Assembly (NCBI GenBank): GCA_011523845.1
Contig: WTFV01000004.1
Location: forward strand, 1 to 34,684
DNA: 34,684 nucleotides
Direction: 5' to 3'
Source of the DNA: Acidobacteriota bacterium
GTDB lineage: Bacteria > Acidobacteriota > Vicinamibacteria > Vicinamibacterales > UBA8438
The notes beneath the pieces were generated by a model that worked only from the letters and a program-made list of their open reading frames with translations, was not told where the DNA came from and ran no database searches. Positions 24,557-32,681 of the stretch are shown here, one piece after another. Each line of letters starts with the position of its first letter. Positions within the stretch are counted from its first letter, which is position 1. Position numbers and translations under genes: made by a program.

Positions 24557-25536
24557 GCGACTTGTTCCAGGACTTCGCACTTGGTGCGGCGCGCCCAACC
24601 GTCACGTTCTTTTCCGTGCCCGTCGATGTCGATCTCGATGCGTGCCAGAACGGCGCGATTCCACGGCCGGATGTGTTCGAAGACGAGTTGATGCACGCCT
24701 GGCGCCCGAAACCTGACGTATACCACCCGTCCGGATCGCGCACCGTACGCATGGTCGAGATCCGGCGCGCGCTCGTCGACGATCTCGGTCTCCGCATTCG
24801 CGTCGACGAGACGCCAGACATAGCCGGCGGACGCGTGGTCCTGAACACGGACCGCGAACAGATCGTCGGACCCGGCTTCGAGGAACGTCTCGCTGTCGGC
24901 CTCCGTAAGCGCCCACACGTCCGCCCAGGAATTCGTGATCGATCCGGTCGGCGCCAGCGCGCGCTTCAGATCCTTGACGGATGTGGCCTGGAGTCGGTCG
25001 GCTTGCTGGCGCGTCAGGACATCGGACGTCACCAGAGCCCAGCACGCCGCCTGGTAGCTGATGCCTAGGCGTAGCGAGAGCTGATAGATGTTGCCGGGTT
25101 GATGGAGCTTGTCCCTGGTCCATCCATGACGCTTCGCGGAGGCGCGCAGGAGGCGCTTCGGAGCAAGCAGCTCGGAGGCGAACGTGTCCGCCGCCGCCTC
25201 CTGCGGGGGGCGTGATGTCGGTGCGTTTCGTCCCGCGAATCCGATCGTCTTGTCGAGGCTCGTTTGGTGGCCCAGCAACAGGTGGCCGAGTTCATGAGCG
25301 AGCGTGAATCGCTGCACCGGCAACCCGAGCTTCGTGGTCACGATGATGCCGCGCTCCTCGTCGTTGACAGTGATGAACGCGCCCCACAGCTTGTCCAAAG
25401 GCCGGAACAGTAACGGGATGTTCCGTGCCGCGACCGCTCCGATGATGTCGAAGCTGGTGCGGGCGCCGCTCGGTGAGTCGGCGAACACGGTCGCGGCCTC
25501 GCTGACCGCGCGCAGGATTTCCGCACGCTTGGTCAT
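24553..25536 (-). CDS. ImmA/IrrE metallopeptidase fused to chagasin-like cysteine-protease inhibitor
   Basis: This 327-residue protein joins two domains. Residues 20-175 are an ImmA/IrrE zinc peptidase with HELGH at 81-85 and the downstream EAAADTFASELLAP (Glu113). Residues about 205-310 form a beta-rich domain like the chagasin (I42) inhibitors of papain-family proteases: SAGYVW at 236-241 replaces NPTTGY-W, a Gly-containing YGARSGR loop is at 264-270, and RPW is at 290-292 inside a FEHIRPW strand. These three loops are what chagasin inserts into the papain cleft. The gene is coupled at both ends by ATGA overlaps, with an XRE gene before it and the papain-like gene after it. I infer an inhibitor whose own or partner peptidase can release the protease. 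Confidence 0.8.
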   Translation of the reverse strand: MTKRAEILRAVSEAATVFADSPSGARTSFDIIGAVAARNIPLLFRPLDKLWGAFITVNDEERGIIVTTKLGLPVQRFTLAHELGHLLLGHQTSLDKTIGFAGRNAPTSRPPQEAAADTFASELLAPKRLLRASAKRHGWTRDKLHQPGNIYQLSLRLGISYQAACWALVTSDVLTRQQADRLQATSVKDLKRALAPTGSITNSWADVWALTEADSETFLEAGSDDLFAVRVQDHASAGYVWRLVDANAETEIVDERAPDLDHAYGARSGRVVYVRFRAPGVHQLVFEHIRPWNRAVLARIEIDIDGHGKERDGWARRTKCEVLEQVA

Positions 25537-25874
25537 TTCGTTTTCCTCGATCGCAGGAACTGAGCAAAACGCAGTACCTCGTCACGGTCCGTCTTCGAGA
25601 GATCGGCGGCGGCGCGGGCCAACAGGCGGACTGACTCCGGTTCCGACGTCTCCCGGTCGTGACCCGCGAGGCTCTCCATCGTCGTCTGATACAGCTTGGC
25701 CAGTCGACTGAGCTCCGCAGCGGTGACGCGTCGCGCTCCGCTCTCGATGAGAGAGACCGCTGACCGCGGCACGCCGAGATGGCGGGCGACCTCTTCCTGG
25801 GATAGTCCTCGGTACACCCGCGCCTCCTTGAGGCGTTCGCTGAGAATGGCCTGAATGCTCCGTTCGTCGCTCAT
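25533..25874 (-). CDS. XRE-family transcriptional regulator
   Basis: The 113-residue protein has a single XRE helix-turn-helix: LKEARVYRGLSQEEVARHLG, then PRSAVSLIESGARRVTAAEL. A short helical tail follows (ADLSKTDRDEVLRFAQFL). The ATG at 25874 has a clean GGGAGGT site six bases upstream; the longer frame upstream lacks one. It overlaps the ImmA-chagasin gene by ATGA, the usual layout in which an XRE protein represses an operon and an ImmA-type peptidase relieves it by cleavage. It probably controls the promoter at 26243-26271. Confidence 0.87.
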   Translation of the reverse strand: MSDERSIQAILSERLKEARVYRGLSQEEVARHLGVPRSAVSLIESGARRVTAAELSRLAKLYQTTMESLAGHDRETSEPESVRLLARAAADLSKTDRDEVLRFAQFLRSRKTK

Positions 25875-25920
25875 GACTCGACCTCCCGCGGAGTGCGTTC
25901 CGCCGACTCGGAAGAGCCCG

Positions 25921-26223
25921 TCATCTTCCGAAGACGAGGTCCTGTATCGCGTCGTCGATGCTGGGGTACCCGCCAGGACGAATGCGGCGGACGTCGAATG
26001 GGCGTCCTTCGTGCTTCTCGAAGATTGGCGCCATCCGAGCGACGGTCTTGGAGTCGACGGTCGGCATGGATCCCCACAGATCCGCGCTCGACATGCCACC
26101 ACCAGTGACCTGTGCGTCCCAGTCTGCTTGCTCCTCTTCCCAGCCTGTCCGCAAGTCTGCAGCCAGCCGCGCGCAGGTGTCGGCATCGGCTGGCGAGGGT
26201 CGGGTCGCGATCTGCGGCAACAT
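25921..26223 (-). CDS. unrecognised 100-residue protein, first gene of the protease/TS/MazG operon
   Basis: The frame encodes a 100-residue soluble, acidic protein (TGWEEEQADWDAQV, then PIFEKHEGRPFDVRRIRPGGYPSIDDAIQDLVFGR). I recognise no family. The ATG at 26223 is preferred to the TTG at 26271 because a good promoter occupies 26243-26271 and would have to be transcribed to use the longer start. It lies 46 bp before the XRE gene in the same direction. The conserved-looking C-terminal RRIRPGGYPSIDDAI could bind a partner protein. Confidence 0.6.
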   Translation of the reverse strand: MLPQIATRPSPADADTCARLAADLRTGWEEEQADWDAQVTGGGMSSADLWGSMPTVDSKTVARMAPIFEKHEGRPFDVRRIRPGGYPSIDDAIQDLVFGR

Positions 26224-26242
26224 GGTCTGCGCTACTTGTTCG

Positions 26243-26271
26243 ATATTAGCACATGGATGTCTGATAGCCAA
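26243..26271 (-). promoter_or_regulatory. promoter of the minus-strand protease/TS/MazG operon
   Basis: On the minus strand TTGGCT (complement of 26266-26271) and TAATAT (complement of 26243-26248) are exactly 17 bp apart. The -10 box ends 19 bp before the ATG at 26223. It is the clearest sigma-70-like promoter on this strand upstream of the six-gene operon, and one of very few AT-rich spots nearby. Confidence 0.65.
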
Positions 26272-26320
26272 ACCAATGGGTCGGGTCGTCAGGCTGTTCG
26301 CGGGGCGGCCTCAGAGCACG

Positions 26321-26917
26321 TCAGGATGGCCGGGCACAGGCTGCCGACACGATCCACGATGGCACGGCGATGGAGCAGCGCATGTCGAGCGTGATGCCGC
26401 ATGCGCGAGCGACGCCGCGACTGCAGGACGGGTCATGCCGGAGCCACGACACCGCGACATCGGCGAAGCGGAGCCGGTGTCGGAGAATTGGGTGCAGGGC
26501 CTTGTACGCAGCTTCCTTGACGGAAAGGACGATGGTGCGCCCCGCGGCGTCCGATACTGACCACGGCTGTTCGGCTGCGCTCAATCCAGGGATCGCGGGC
26601 GCGCCGTCTGCATCCAGCCGTTCGACATCGACGCCGATCGAAGGCGCTCGCTCGATCGACGTAATCGCCGCCACGACCGTCGTGCCCTTGTGACTTACGC
26701 TGCCGGTGTAGCCTCTCGGCCATTCCCGTGCCCCGGAGGCGAGCCGCGCCGGCTCGATGGCGCGAATCCCGAGACGCACCAGGAGATCGGTAAGGCACGA
26801 GCCCGTCGCCTCTCGTCTGGCGTCCTCCACCAGCCTGGCACGTTGAGGCGGCGTGACGGTGTCGGGATGCGGCAACCAATGCGCGAATGATCCCCCGGCC
26901 ACGCTGGCCTCAGGCAT
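26321..26917 (-). CDS. 4'-phosphopantetheinyl transferase superfamily protein
   Basis: The 198-residue protein matches EntD/Sfp-like phosphopantetheinyl transferases, which move the phosphopantetheine arm of CoA to a carrier-protein serine. Visible motifs are GYTGSVSHKG at 69-78, IGVDVERL with Mg-binding Asp97 and Glu99, and SVKEAAYKALHP with Glu135 and Lys139. The start is uncertain. ATG 26917 is conservative; a CTG at 26962 with an AGGAG site five bases upstream would give 213 residues and looks better for translation; TTG 26929 is a third option. No acyl or peptidyl carrier protein is visible in the window, so its substrate is elsewhere or unusual. Confidence 0.82.
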   Translation of the reverse strand: MPEASVAGGSFAHWLPHPDTVTPPQRARLVEDARREATGSCLTDLLVRLGIRAIEPARLASGAREWPRGYTGSVSHKGTTVVAAITSIERAPSIGVDVERLDADGAPAIPGLSAAEQPWSVSDAAGRTIVLSVKEAAYKALHPILRHRLRFADVAVSWLRHDPSCSRGVARACGITLDMRCSIAVPSWIVSAACARPS

Positions 26918-26993
26918 CAGGCGCTGCAATTCGTCAACGAGCGGATCGGTTCGGAGATCCAGGCTTTCTCCTGTTGAACTGCAACCGTTTGGT

Positions 26994-27389
26994 CTAGTCG
27001 AGATCCACCAGCGGTTGGTCGCGAGTGTCGCCCGGTCGGCGCAGTAGCACGTCGGCGGGGATCCCAAGATGTTCGTGCAGTGCCCGTGCCATCGCCGTCG
27101 TGATAGCACGCTTGCCGGACAGGACCTCGGAGACCTTCGCGCGACTGCCGATGAACGGGATCAGGTCGTGCGGACGCAGATCCGCTTGCTCCATGCGGAA
27201 CTCGATGGCGGCCACCGGATCGGGGTGCCCCATCGGTTCGTGCCTGCTCTCGTACAGATCGACTCGGTCGGCCAGCACGTCGAGTTCACGGCCTTCCGGG
27301 GTGCCGGGCCTGCCGTCCATGAGATCGTCGATCCGCGCCAGCGTGGTTTCGTAGTCCGCCTCGGTCCGAATCGGTTCGATCTCGGCCAT
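26994..27389 (-). CDS. HigA-like helix-turn-helix antitoxin/regulator
   Basis: The 131-residue protein resembles HigA-type antitoxins. A 60-residue N-terminal helical part (YETTLARIDDLM, then ELDVLADRVDLYE) leads into HPDPVAAIEFRMEQADL and a helix-turn-helix around 66-115 (LIPFIGSRAKVSEVLSGKRAIT). A HigB-type toxin would normally lie just upstream on the same strand. The 128 bp beyond its start contain none, so it is an orphan or regulates its neighbours. It is followed after 31-76 bp by the phosphopantetheinyl transferase, and it is divergent from the HEPN-like/ATPase/DISARM operon, so it may regulate that operon. Confidence 0.8.
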   Translation of the reverse strand: MAEIEPIRTEADYETTLARIDDLMDGRPGTPEGRELDVLADRVDLYESRHEPMGHPDPVAAIEFRMEQADLRPHDLIPFIGSRAKVSEVLSGKRAITTAMARALHEHLGIPADVLLRRPGDTRDQPLVDLD

Positions 27390-27517
27390 CTGTCAAGCAT
27401 AGTGGAGCCCGGTCGCGAGCGGCCTCTGCGGTCGCCGCGTGGCGGGATTCGCGTACACTCTGGAACGTCGCATTCACGAGGCTGCGCCTCGAAGACCGCG
27501 CCGAATGGTTCCGAAGG

Positions 27518-27799
27518 ATGCCGCACCCCGCTGACTTCCTCGACGCCCACCACCGCCACCGGGCGGACGCGGAGCTGCTGTTCGAGCACGACCGCTGGGC
27601 GAATGCCGATCGGTTGTACGGGTTCAGTGCGGAATGCAGTCTGAAGGCGGTGATGACGACCCTCGGGATGCCGGTCGGGGGTCTCGCCGCCGGCGCATCG
27701 TTGATCGATCTGGAAGCGACGCCGGTGTTGCAGGCGTACCGGGATTTCCTGCGGCGCTTCGATGGTCTTCTCATGACCGGCGGCGGAGAGCGAGGGTGA
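27518..27799 (+). CDS. small HEPN-like protein, possibly truncated
   Basis: The 93-residue product begins MPHPADFLDAHHRHRADAEL, then ANADRLYGFSAECSLKAVM, a helix pattern typical of HEPN-type proteins and of a family found just before P-loop ATPases in defence islands. Such proteins are usually around 130-150 residues; this one ends early (FDGLLMTGGGERG) without an RxxxxH nuclease motif, so it may have lost its C-terminal half. A GAAGG site directly precedes the ATG. The stop overlaps the ATPase GTG (GTGA), indicating co-translation. Family assignment is by pattern only. Confidence 0.5.
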   Translation: MPHPADFLDAHHRHRADAELLFEHDRWANADRLYGFSAECSLKAVMTTLGMPVGGLAAGASLIDLEATPVLQAYRDFLRRFDGLLMTGGGERG

Positions 27800-29257
27800 G
27801 CACCGCCGTCAGCGCGGGAGCGGTGCGCGAGGCGCTCCTGGCGCTTCCCGAAGGCGCGAGCCACGGCGTCCCGCCGTCGCCCTCCCACGTCTACCTGCCG
27901 CCGTCACACGTCAAGGCGTTGAACCCGGATGTTCAACTCGTGACCGGCATGCGGGGCGCCGGCAAGACCTTCTGGTGGAGCGCGTTGCAGGACGGGGCCG
28001 TGCGGCAACTGGTGGGCCGGTTCGTCAGGTTGCCGCCGTTGAACGAGAACACCGAGGTACGAACGGGCTTCGGTCCCGGGCCGTTGCCGGACGAGTACCC
28101 GGGCGCGGATCAACTGCGAAGACTGATGGCCGACTTCGAGCCGAAGTCAGTCTGGCGAACGATACTGGCTTGGCAATTCACGCGCGACCTGGAGCATCCG
28201 CTCGGAGGTGCGACTCGTGGGCGGCACGAGCGCGGTACGTCGTGGAGAGTCCGGACGCTGTCGACCGCCTGTTCCAGGAACGCGACGCCGAGTTCGACTG
28301 GAAGGGCGTGCACTTTCTCGTGCTGTTCGACGCCCTGGACCGTTGCGCCGATGACTGGAAGCAGATGTACCGGGCGATTCGCGGACTGCTGCAGGCGGCC
28401 TTGGACCTGCTTTCGTACAGGCGGTTGCGGGTGAAGATCTTCCTGCGGTCGGATCAGGCCGACCAGACGCGGATCGCCGATTTCCCGGACGCATCCAAAG
28501 TCCTGTACTCCGCCGTGAATCTGAATTGGCCCCGGCGCGATCTGTATGGCTTGCTGTGGCACTGCCTGGGCAATGGGCCCGGGGGGAACGTGCTGCGGGT
28601 GTTTCTCGGCGGCGGCGACTGGCCGTCCGAGTTCGCCGACCAGGACCGTTGGTTCTCCGTTCCGCGGGAGCTCGCTCTGGACGAGGACGTTCAGCGCGAG
28701 ACCTTCCACCGCATCGCCGGTCGCTCGATGGGCGGGAACCATCGGCGCGGGCGCCGTACACCTGGGTCGCCAATCACCTGGAAGATACGGACAAGAGGGT
28801 GAGCCCCCGATCGTTTCTGTCCGCGCTGAGAACGGCCGCCGACGATACGTCGGAGCAGCACCCGGATCACGAGTACGCCCTGCACTACGACAGCATCAGG
28901 CGCGGCGTGCAGGCGGCTTCGAAGATCCGCGTCCGGGAACTTCAGGAAGACTATCCGTGGGTGCACGAGCTGATGAGCGCGCTTGCGGGAATGACAGTTC
29001 CCTTGGAGTTCGAAGAGGTCGCGCAGCGCTGGTGGGGCAGGGGCGTTCTGGACGATCTGGGCCGGCAAGTGGAGCGGAACGAGGTGAAGTCGCCGCCTCG
29101 CCGGCTCGACGCGGGCGCCGAGGGCGTGCGTCTGGATCTGGAGTCCCTGGGGGTCCTCCAGCGCCTGCTCGATGACCGCGTCAACATTCGGGACGTCTAT
29201 CGGGTGGGGTACGGTCTCGGCCGGCGCGGCGGCGTGAAACCGGATCGATCCGCATGA
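27796..29257 (+). pseudogene. P-loop ATPase gene with two single-base frameshifts
   Basis: From GTG 27796 the frame carries Walker A GMRGAGKTFWW (Lys57). It breaks near 28209, where adding one G (ggtgcgac to ggtggcgac) restores the frame that reads DSWAARARYVVESPD and the Walker B-like FLVLFDALDR. It breaks again near 28748, where a GGG run needs a fourth G to join APYTWVANHLED. With both repaired the protein is 487 residues and ends at 29257. The IFLRSDQ strand after Walker B looks like sensor 1 of AAA/STAND-like ATPases. It overlaps the HEPN-like gene (GTGA) and drmA (ATGA). As written it would make only fragments; both losses of G look like sequence error. Confidence 0.7.
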
Positions 29258-32200
29258 CACCACAACGGACCACGGGTGCCGTCGCCGACTCCGCGACGGT
29301 GCGCGAGCGCCTGGTGGAGGCCCTGAACCTGGACCTGATCGGTCCTGGGATGGTCACACCCTCGCGGCCGAGCGGCTGCCCGGCTGGGTGCGCCCGTCGA
29401 CCTGGTATCTGACCGGCTTCCTGATTCCATCCGGCACGAAGCCGGAGTCGAGTGCGGATGCCGACGAGGAAGACGACATCGACGAGACGCCGGAATCGAG
29501 CGGTCTCGCCGAGGAGTCGTCGGAGGAGCGCAAGGCTGCCAAGAAGGGCTTCTTTCCGTCGTCGATGGGGCTGAGCTTCCTCGTGGCGGCCGAGGCGGAT
29601 GCCCTGGCCGTAATCGTGCGCTGGGGAGACTACGAGCACGCCAAGATCGAAGGCGCCGACGGGAAGTCCGAATCGGCATGGCTGCGGCGGGCAAACGAAC
29701 GGACCGTGCCGGTTTCGCTGTCGGGAGCCGGAGAGCATCGAGCCGGTGATCTTGCTGTTCCCGACTCCGGCGGTCTCACGCTCCACGTGGACGAGCGGCC
29801 GATCCATACCGACGGGCTCGCCGGGATTCCGACAGGCACGCGGTCGGTGTCGGTCTTTCTCGTGAACGGCCGCGCGCCGGACGACGACGATCCCGACCGG
29901 GCCTACGCCTTCCAGGCCGAGATCGAGGTCCGTGGCCGCCAGCCCTTCGTGCCTCGGCCGGACCCGCGTGGCGTACAGGCGGCCGATTGGGACGATCGCG
30001 TGGCCGACCTCCACTACGCCGACACGCCCGAGTACGCCACCGGCCACGGGATATCCGCCGACTGGGAAGTCGTGGAGCGCGCCTGCCGGACGTTGCGTAC
30101 GGCGTGGATCCCAAGATCGGACGTCGAGGAGACGAAGACCGGGGGCGTGCCCGGCGCGGAGCTGTCGATGGATGCGCTGGGGGCGTTGCCCGACGGACAG
30201 ACCGCCCGTGCGGCGCTCCGAGCCCTGGTCGAGCAATACCGCGACTGGATCGAACGGCGGCGCGACTGGATCGAACGGCGGCGCGTGGAAACCGAAATGC
30301 TGGCGGACCGCCGTCGCGAGACCGCCCAGGAGTTGCTGCAATTGGCCGGCATCGCCGCGGACCGTATGGAACGCGGCATCGATACGCTGGCCTCGGACGC
30401 AGATGCGCTCGACGCCTTCCGGGTGGCGAACCGCGCCGTCGCACGCGCCCTCCGGCAGCGGCTCGGCGAGCAGTTCACGACCCGCCCGCCCGCTTGGCGC
30501 GCCTTTCAGCTCGCGTTCATCCTGCTCAACATCCCCGGCGTGGCCGATCCGGGCGATCCCGACCGCGAGACCGTGGATCTGCTCTTCTTCCCGACCGGCG
30601 GCGGCAAGACGGAAGCGTATCTGGGGCTCGCGGCGCTTGCGATGGTGCTGCGCAGACTGCGGAATCCTGGACAGGACGGTCTTCAGGGCGCGGGCGTGAG
30701 CGTGATCATGCGGTACACGTTGCGTCTGCTCACGCTGGACCAGCTCGCCCGGGCGTCCGGCTTGGTGTGCGCGCTGGAACTGGAACGCGCAGCCGACGTC
30801 GCGCGATACGGCAGGTGGCCGTTCGAGATCGGCCTCTGGGTCGGCAAGGCGGCGACGCCCAACTTCATGGGCCGCAAGGGTGACAATCGTTCGGATTCGG
30901 CCCGCGCGAAAACCAGGCAGTACAAGGCGGATCCGGGGAGCAGGCCCTCTCCGGTGCCGTTGGAGAGTTGCCCCTGGTGCGGCACGCGGTTCATCGCCGA
31001 CTCGTTCGGGCTGTGGCCGAACGACGACCGGCCGGAGGAGTTACGCATCTTCTGCACGAACCTGGAGTGCGACTTCAACGGCGACCGGCCGTTGCCGGTC
31101 CTGGCCGTCGACGAGCCAATCTACCGCCGCCTTCCGGCGTTCCTGATTGCGACGGTCGACAAGTTCGCATCCCTGCCATGGGAGGCGCGAACCGGCGTGC
31201 TGCTCGGCGGCGCGGATCGGCACGACAAGTCCGGCTTCCATGGAGCCGCAGAGCCGCGCGCGGGAAGGCGTCTGGAACGTCCGCTCCTGCCGCCGGACCT
31301 CGTCATCCAGGACGAGCTGCACCTGATCTCGGGACCGCTCGGCACCATGGTTGGCCTGTACGAGTCCGTCATCGATGCCCTCTGCGTTCGCGCGTCCGGC
31401 GACCGGTCGGTGCGACCGAAGATCGTCGCGTCCACCGCGACCGCGCGCCAGGCGCAGGATCAGATCCGGGCGCTGTTCGCGAGATCCGTCACGCGGGTCT
31501 TTCCGCCGCCCGGCCCGGATCGCCGCGACTCCTTCTTCGCGCACACCGTGCCGGTGGAGCGCGTGGCGGGCCGACGCTATCTCGGCATCGCGTCTCCGGG
31601 ACGCAACCCCAAGGTGCTCATGCGCCGGGTCTGGCTCGCGCTGATGGGCGCGGCCGAGCGGGCGTACCGGGACGCTGGCGGACACACGAACCATGACAAC
31701 CCCGCCGATCCGTACATGACCGTGCTCGGCTACTTCAACAGCCTGCGCGAGCTGGGCGGGGCGCGGCGCATCCTGGAAGAGGAGGTCCGCAACACGATTC
31801 GGCAGTACGGGCAGCGCCGCCGCCTCGGCGAGCCGCACGGCCTGTTCCGGGATCGCAGGACGTTCTCCGACGTGGTCGAGCTGACGTCGCGGGTGTCGAC
31901 CGACCGCGTGGCCGACGCTCGCCGGCGCCTGGGGCGGGCCTTTCACGAGACGGATCGTGTCGACTGCGCCATCGCGACCAACATGATCTCGGTCGGCCTG
32001 GACATTCCCCGGCTCGGCCTGATGGTGGTGCTGGGCCAACCGAAGACGCACGCGGAGTACATCCAGGCGACCAGCCGCGTGGGGCGCGACGCCCGGCGGC
32101 CCGGCCTGGTGGTGACGCTGCTGAACGTCCACAAACCGCGTGACCGATCCCACTACGAGCGGTTCCGGCACTACCACCAGACCTTCTACCGTTCGGTGGA

Positions 32201-32681
32201 GGTGTCGAGCGTGACGCCGTTCTCGGCGCGCGCCCTCGATCGCGGCCTCGCCGGCGCGCTGGTGGGGCTGGCGCGCCACGCCGAGGCGAAGCTGACGCCA
32301 CCGGCCGGTGTCGAACGCCTGGCGGAGGTGCGCGCCGGGCTGGAGAAGCGATTGGTCGAATCGTTCCGTGAGCGGGTCGACCGACAGTCGTTTGCCAGGA
32401 AAGCCGAACGCGCGGACCGGATCTACAGCGTTTGCAGCCGCTTGGTCGATCTGCTCGATTCCTGGTGCACGGTGGTGGAGGACTACCACGCCGACAACGT
32501 CACGGTGAAGTACCAGCAGTACGAGATGAAGCAGGGCAGGCCGCTGCTGCGCGAGATGCTCGACACGGAGTTCGAATCGGAGCACCATCGCAAGTTCCGC
32601 GCGAACCGATCGCTGCGCGACGTCGAGCCGGAGGTCGACCTGTACATCAGGGAGCCGACCGGCCGGGACGTGGAGCCATGA
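29254..32681 (+). CDS. drmA: DISARM helicase DrmA (one frameshift near the start)
   Basis: This is the DISARM core helicase, about 1142 residues if repaired. The ATG at 29254 (overlapping the ATPase stop) reads ERLVEALNLDLIGPG, then breaks: a GGG at 29347-29349 needs one more G to continue as DGHTLAAERLPGWVRPSTWYLTGF. Downstream, from a GTG at 29388, an uninterrupted 1097-residue frame holds Walker A FFPTGGGKTEAYLG (~400), a CPWC...CTNLEC zinc ribbon (~530-560), the DEAD-like IQDELHLI (~640), STATARQA, and the C-terminal VGLDIPRLGLMVV...ATSRVGR. The product could still be made from GTG 29388 without about 45 residues. DrmA binds DNA as part of DrmAB. Coupled to drmB by ATGA. Confidence 0.88.
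30241..30284 (+). repeat. 21-bp tandem duplication inside drmA
   Basis: Two adjacent, identical 21-bp units encode DWIERRR twice in a row within a charged helical stretch of DrmA. The duplication keeps frame and extends the helix by two turns. It is probably recent, because the two copies have not diverged. Confidence 0.7.
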
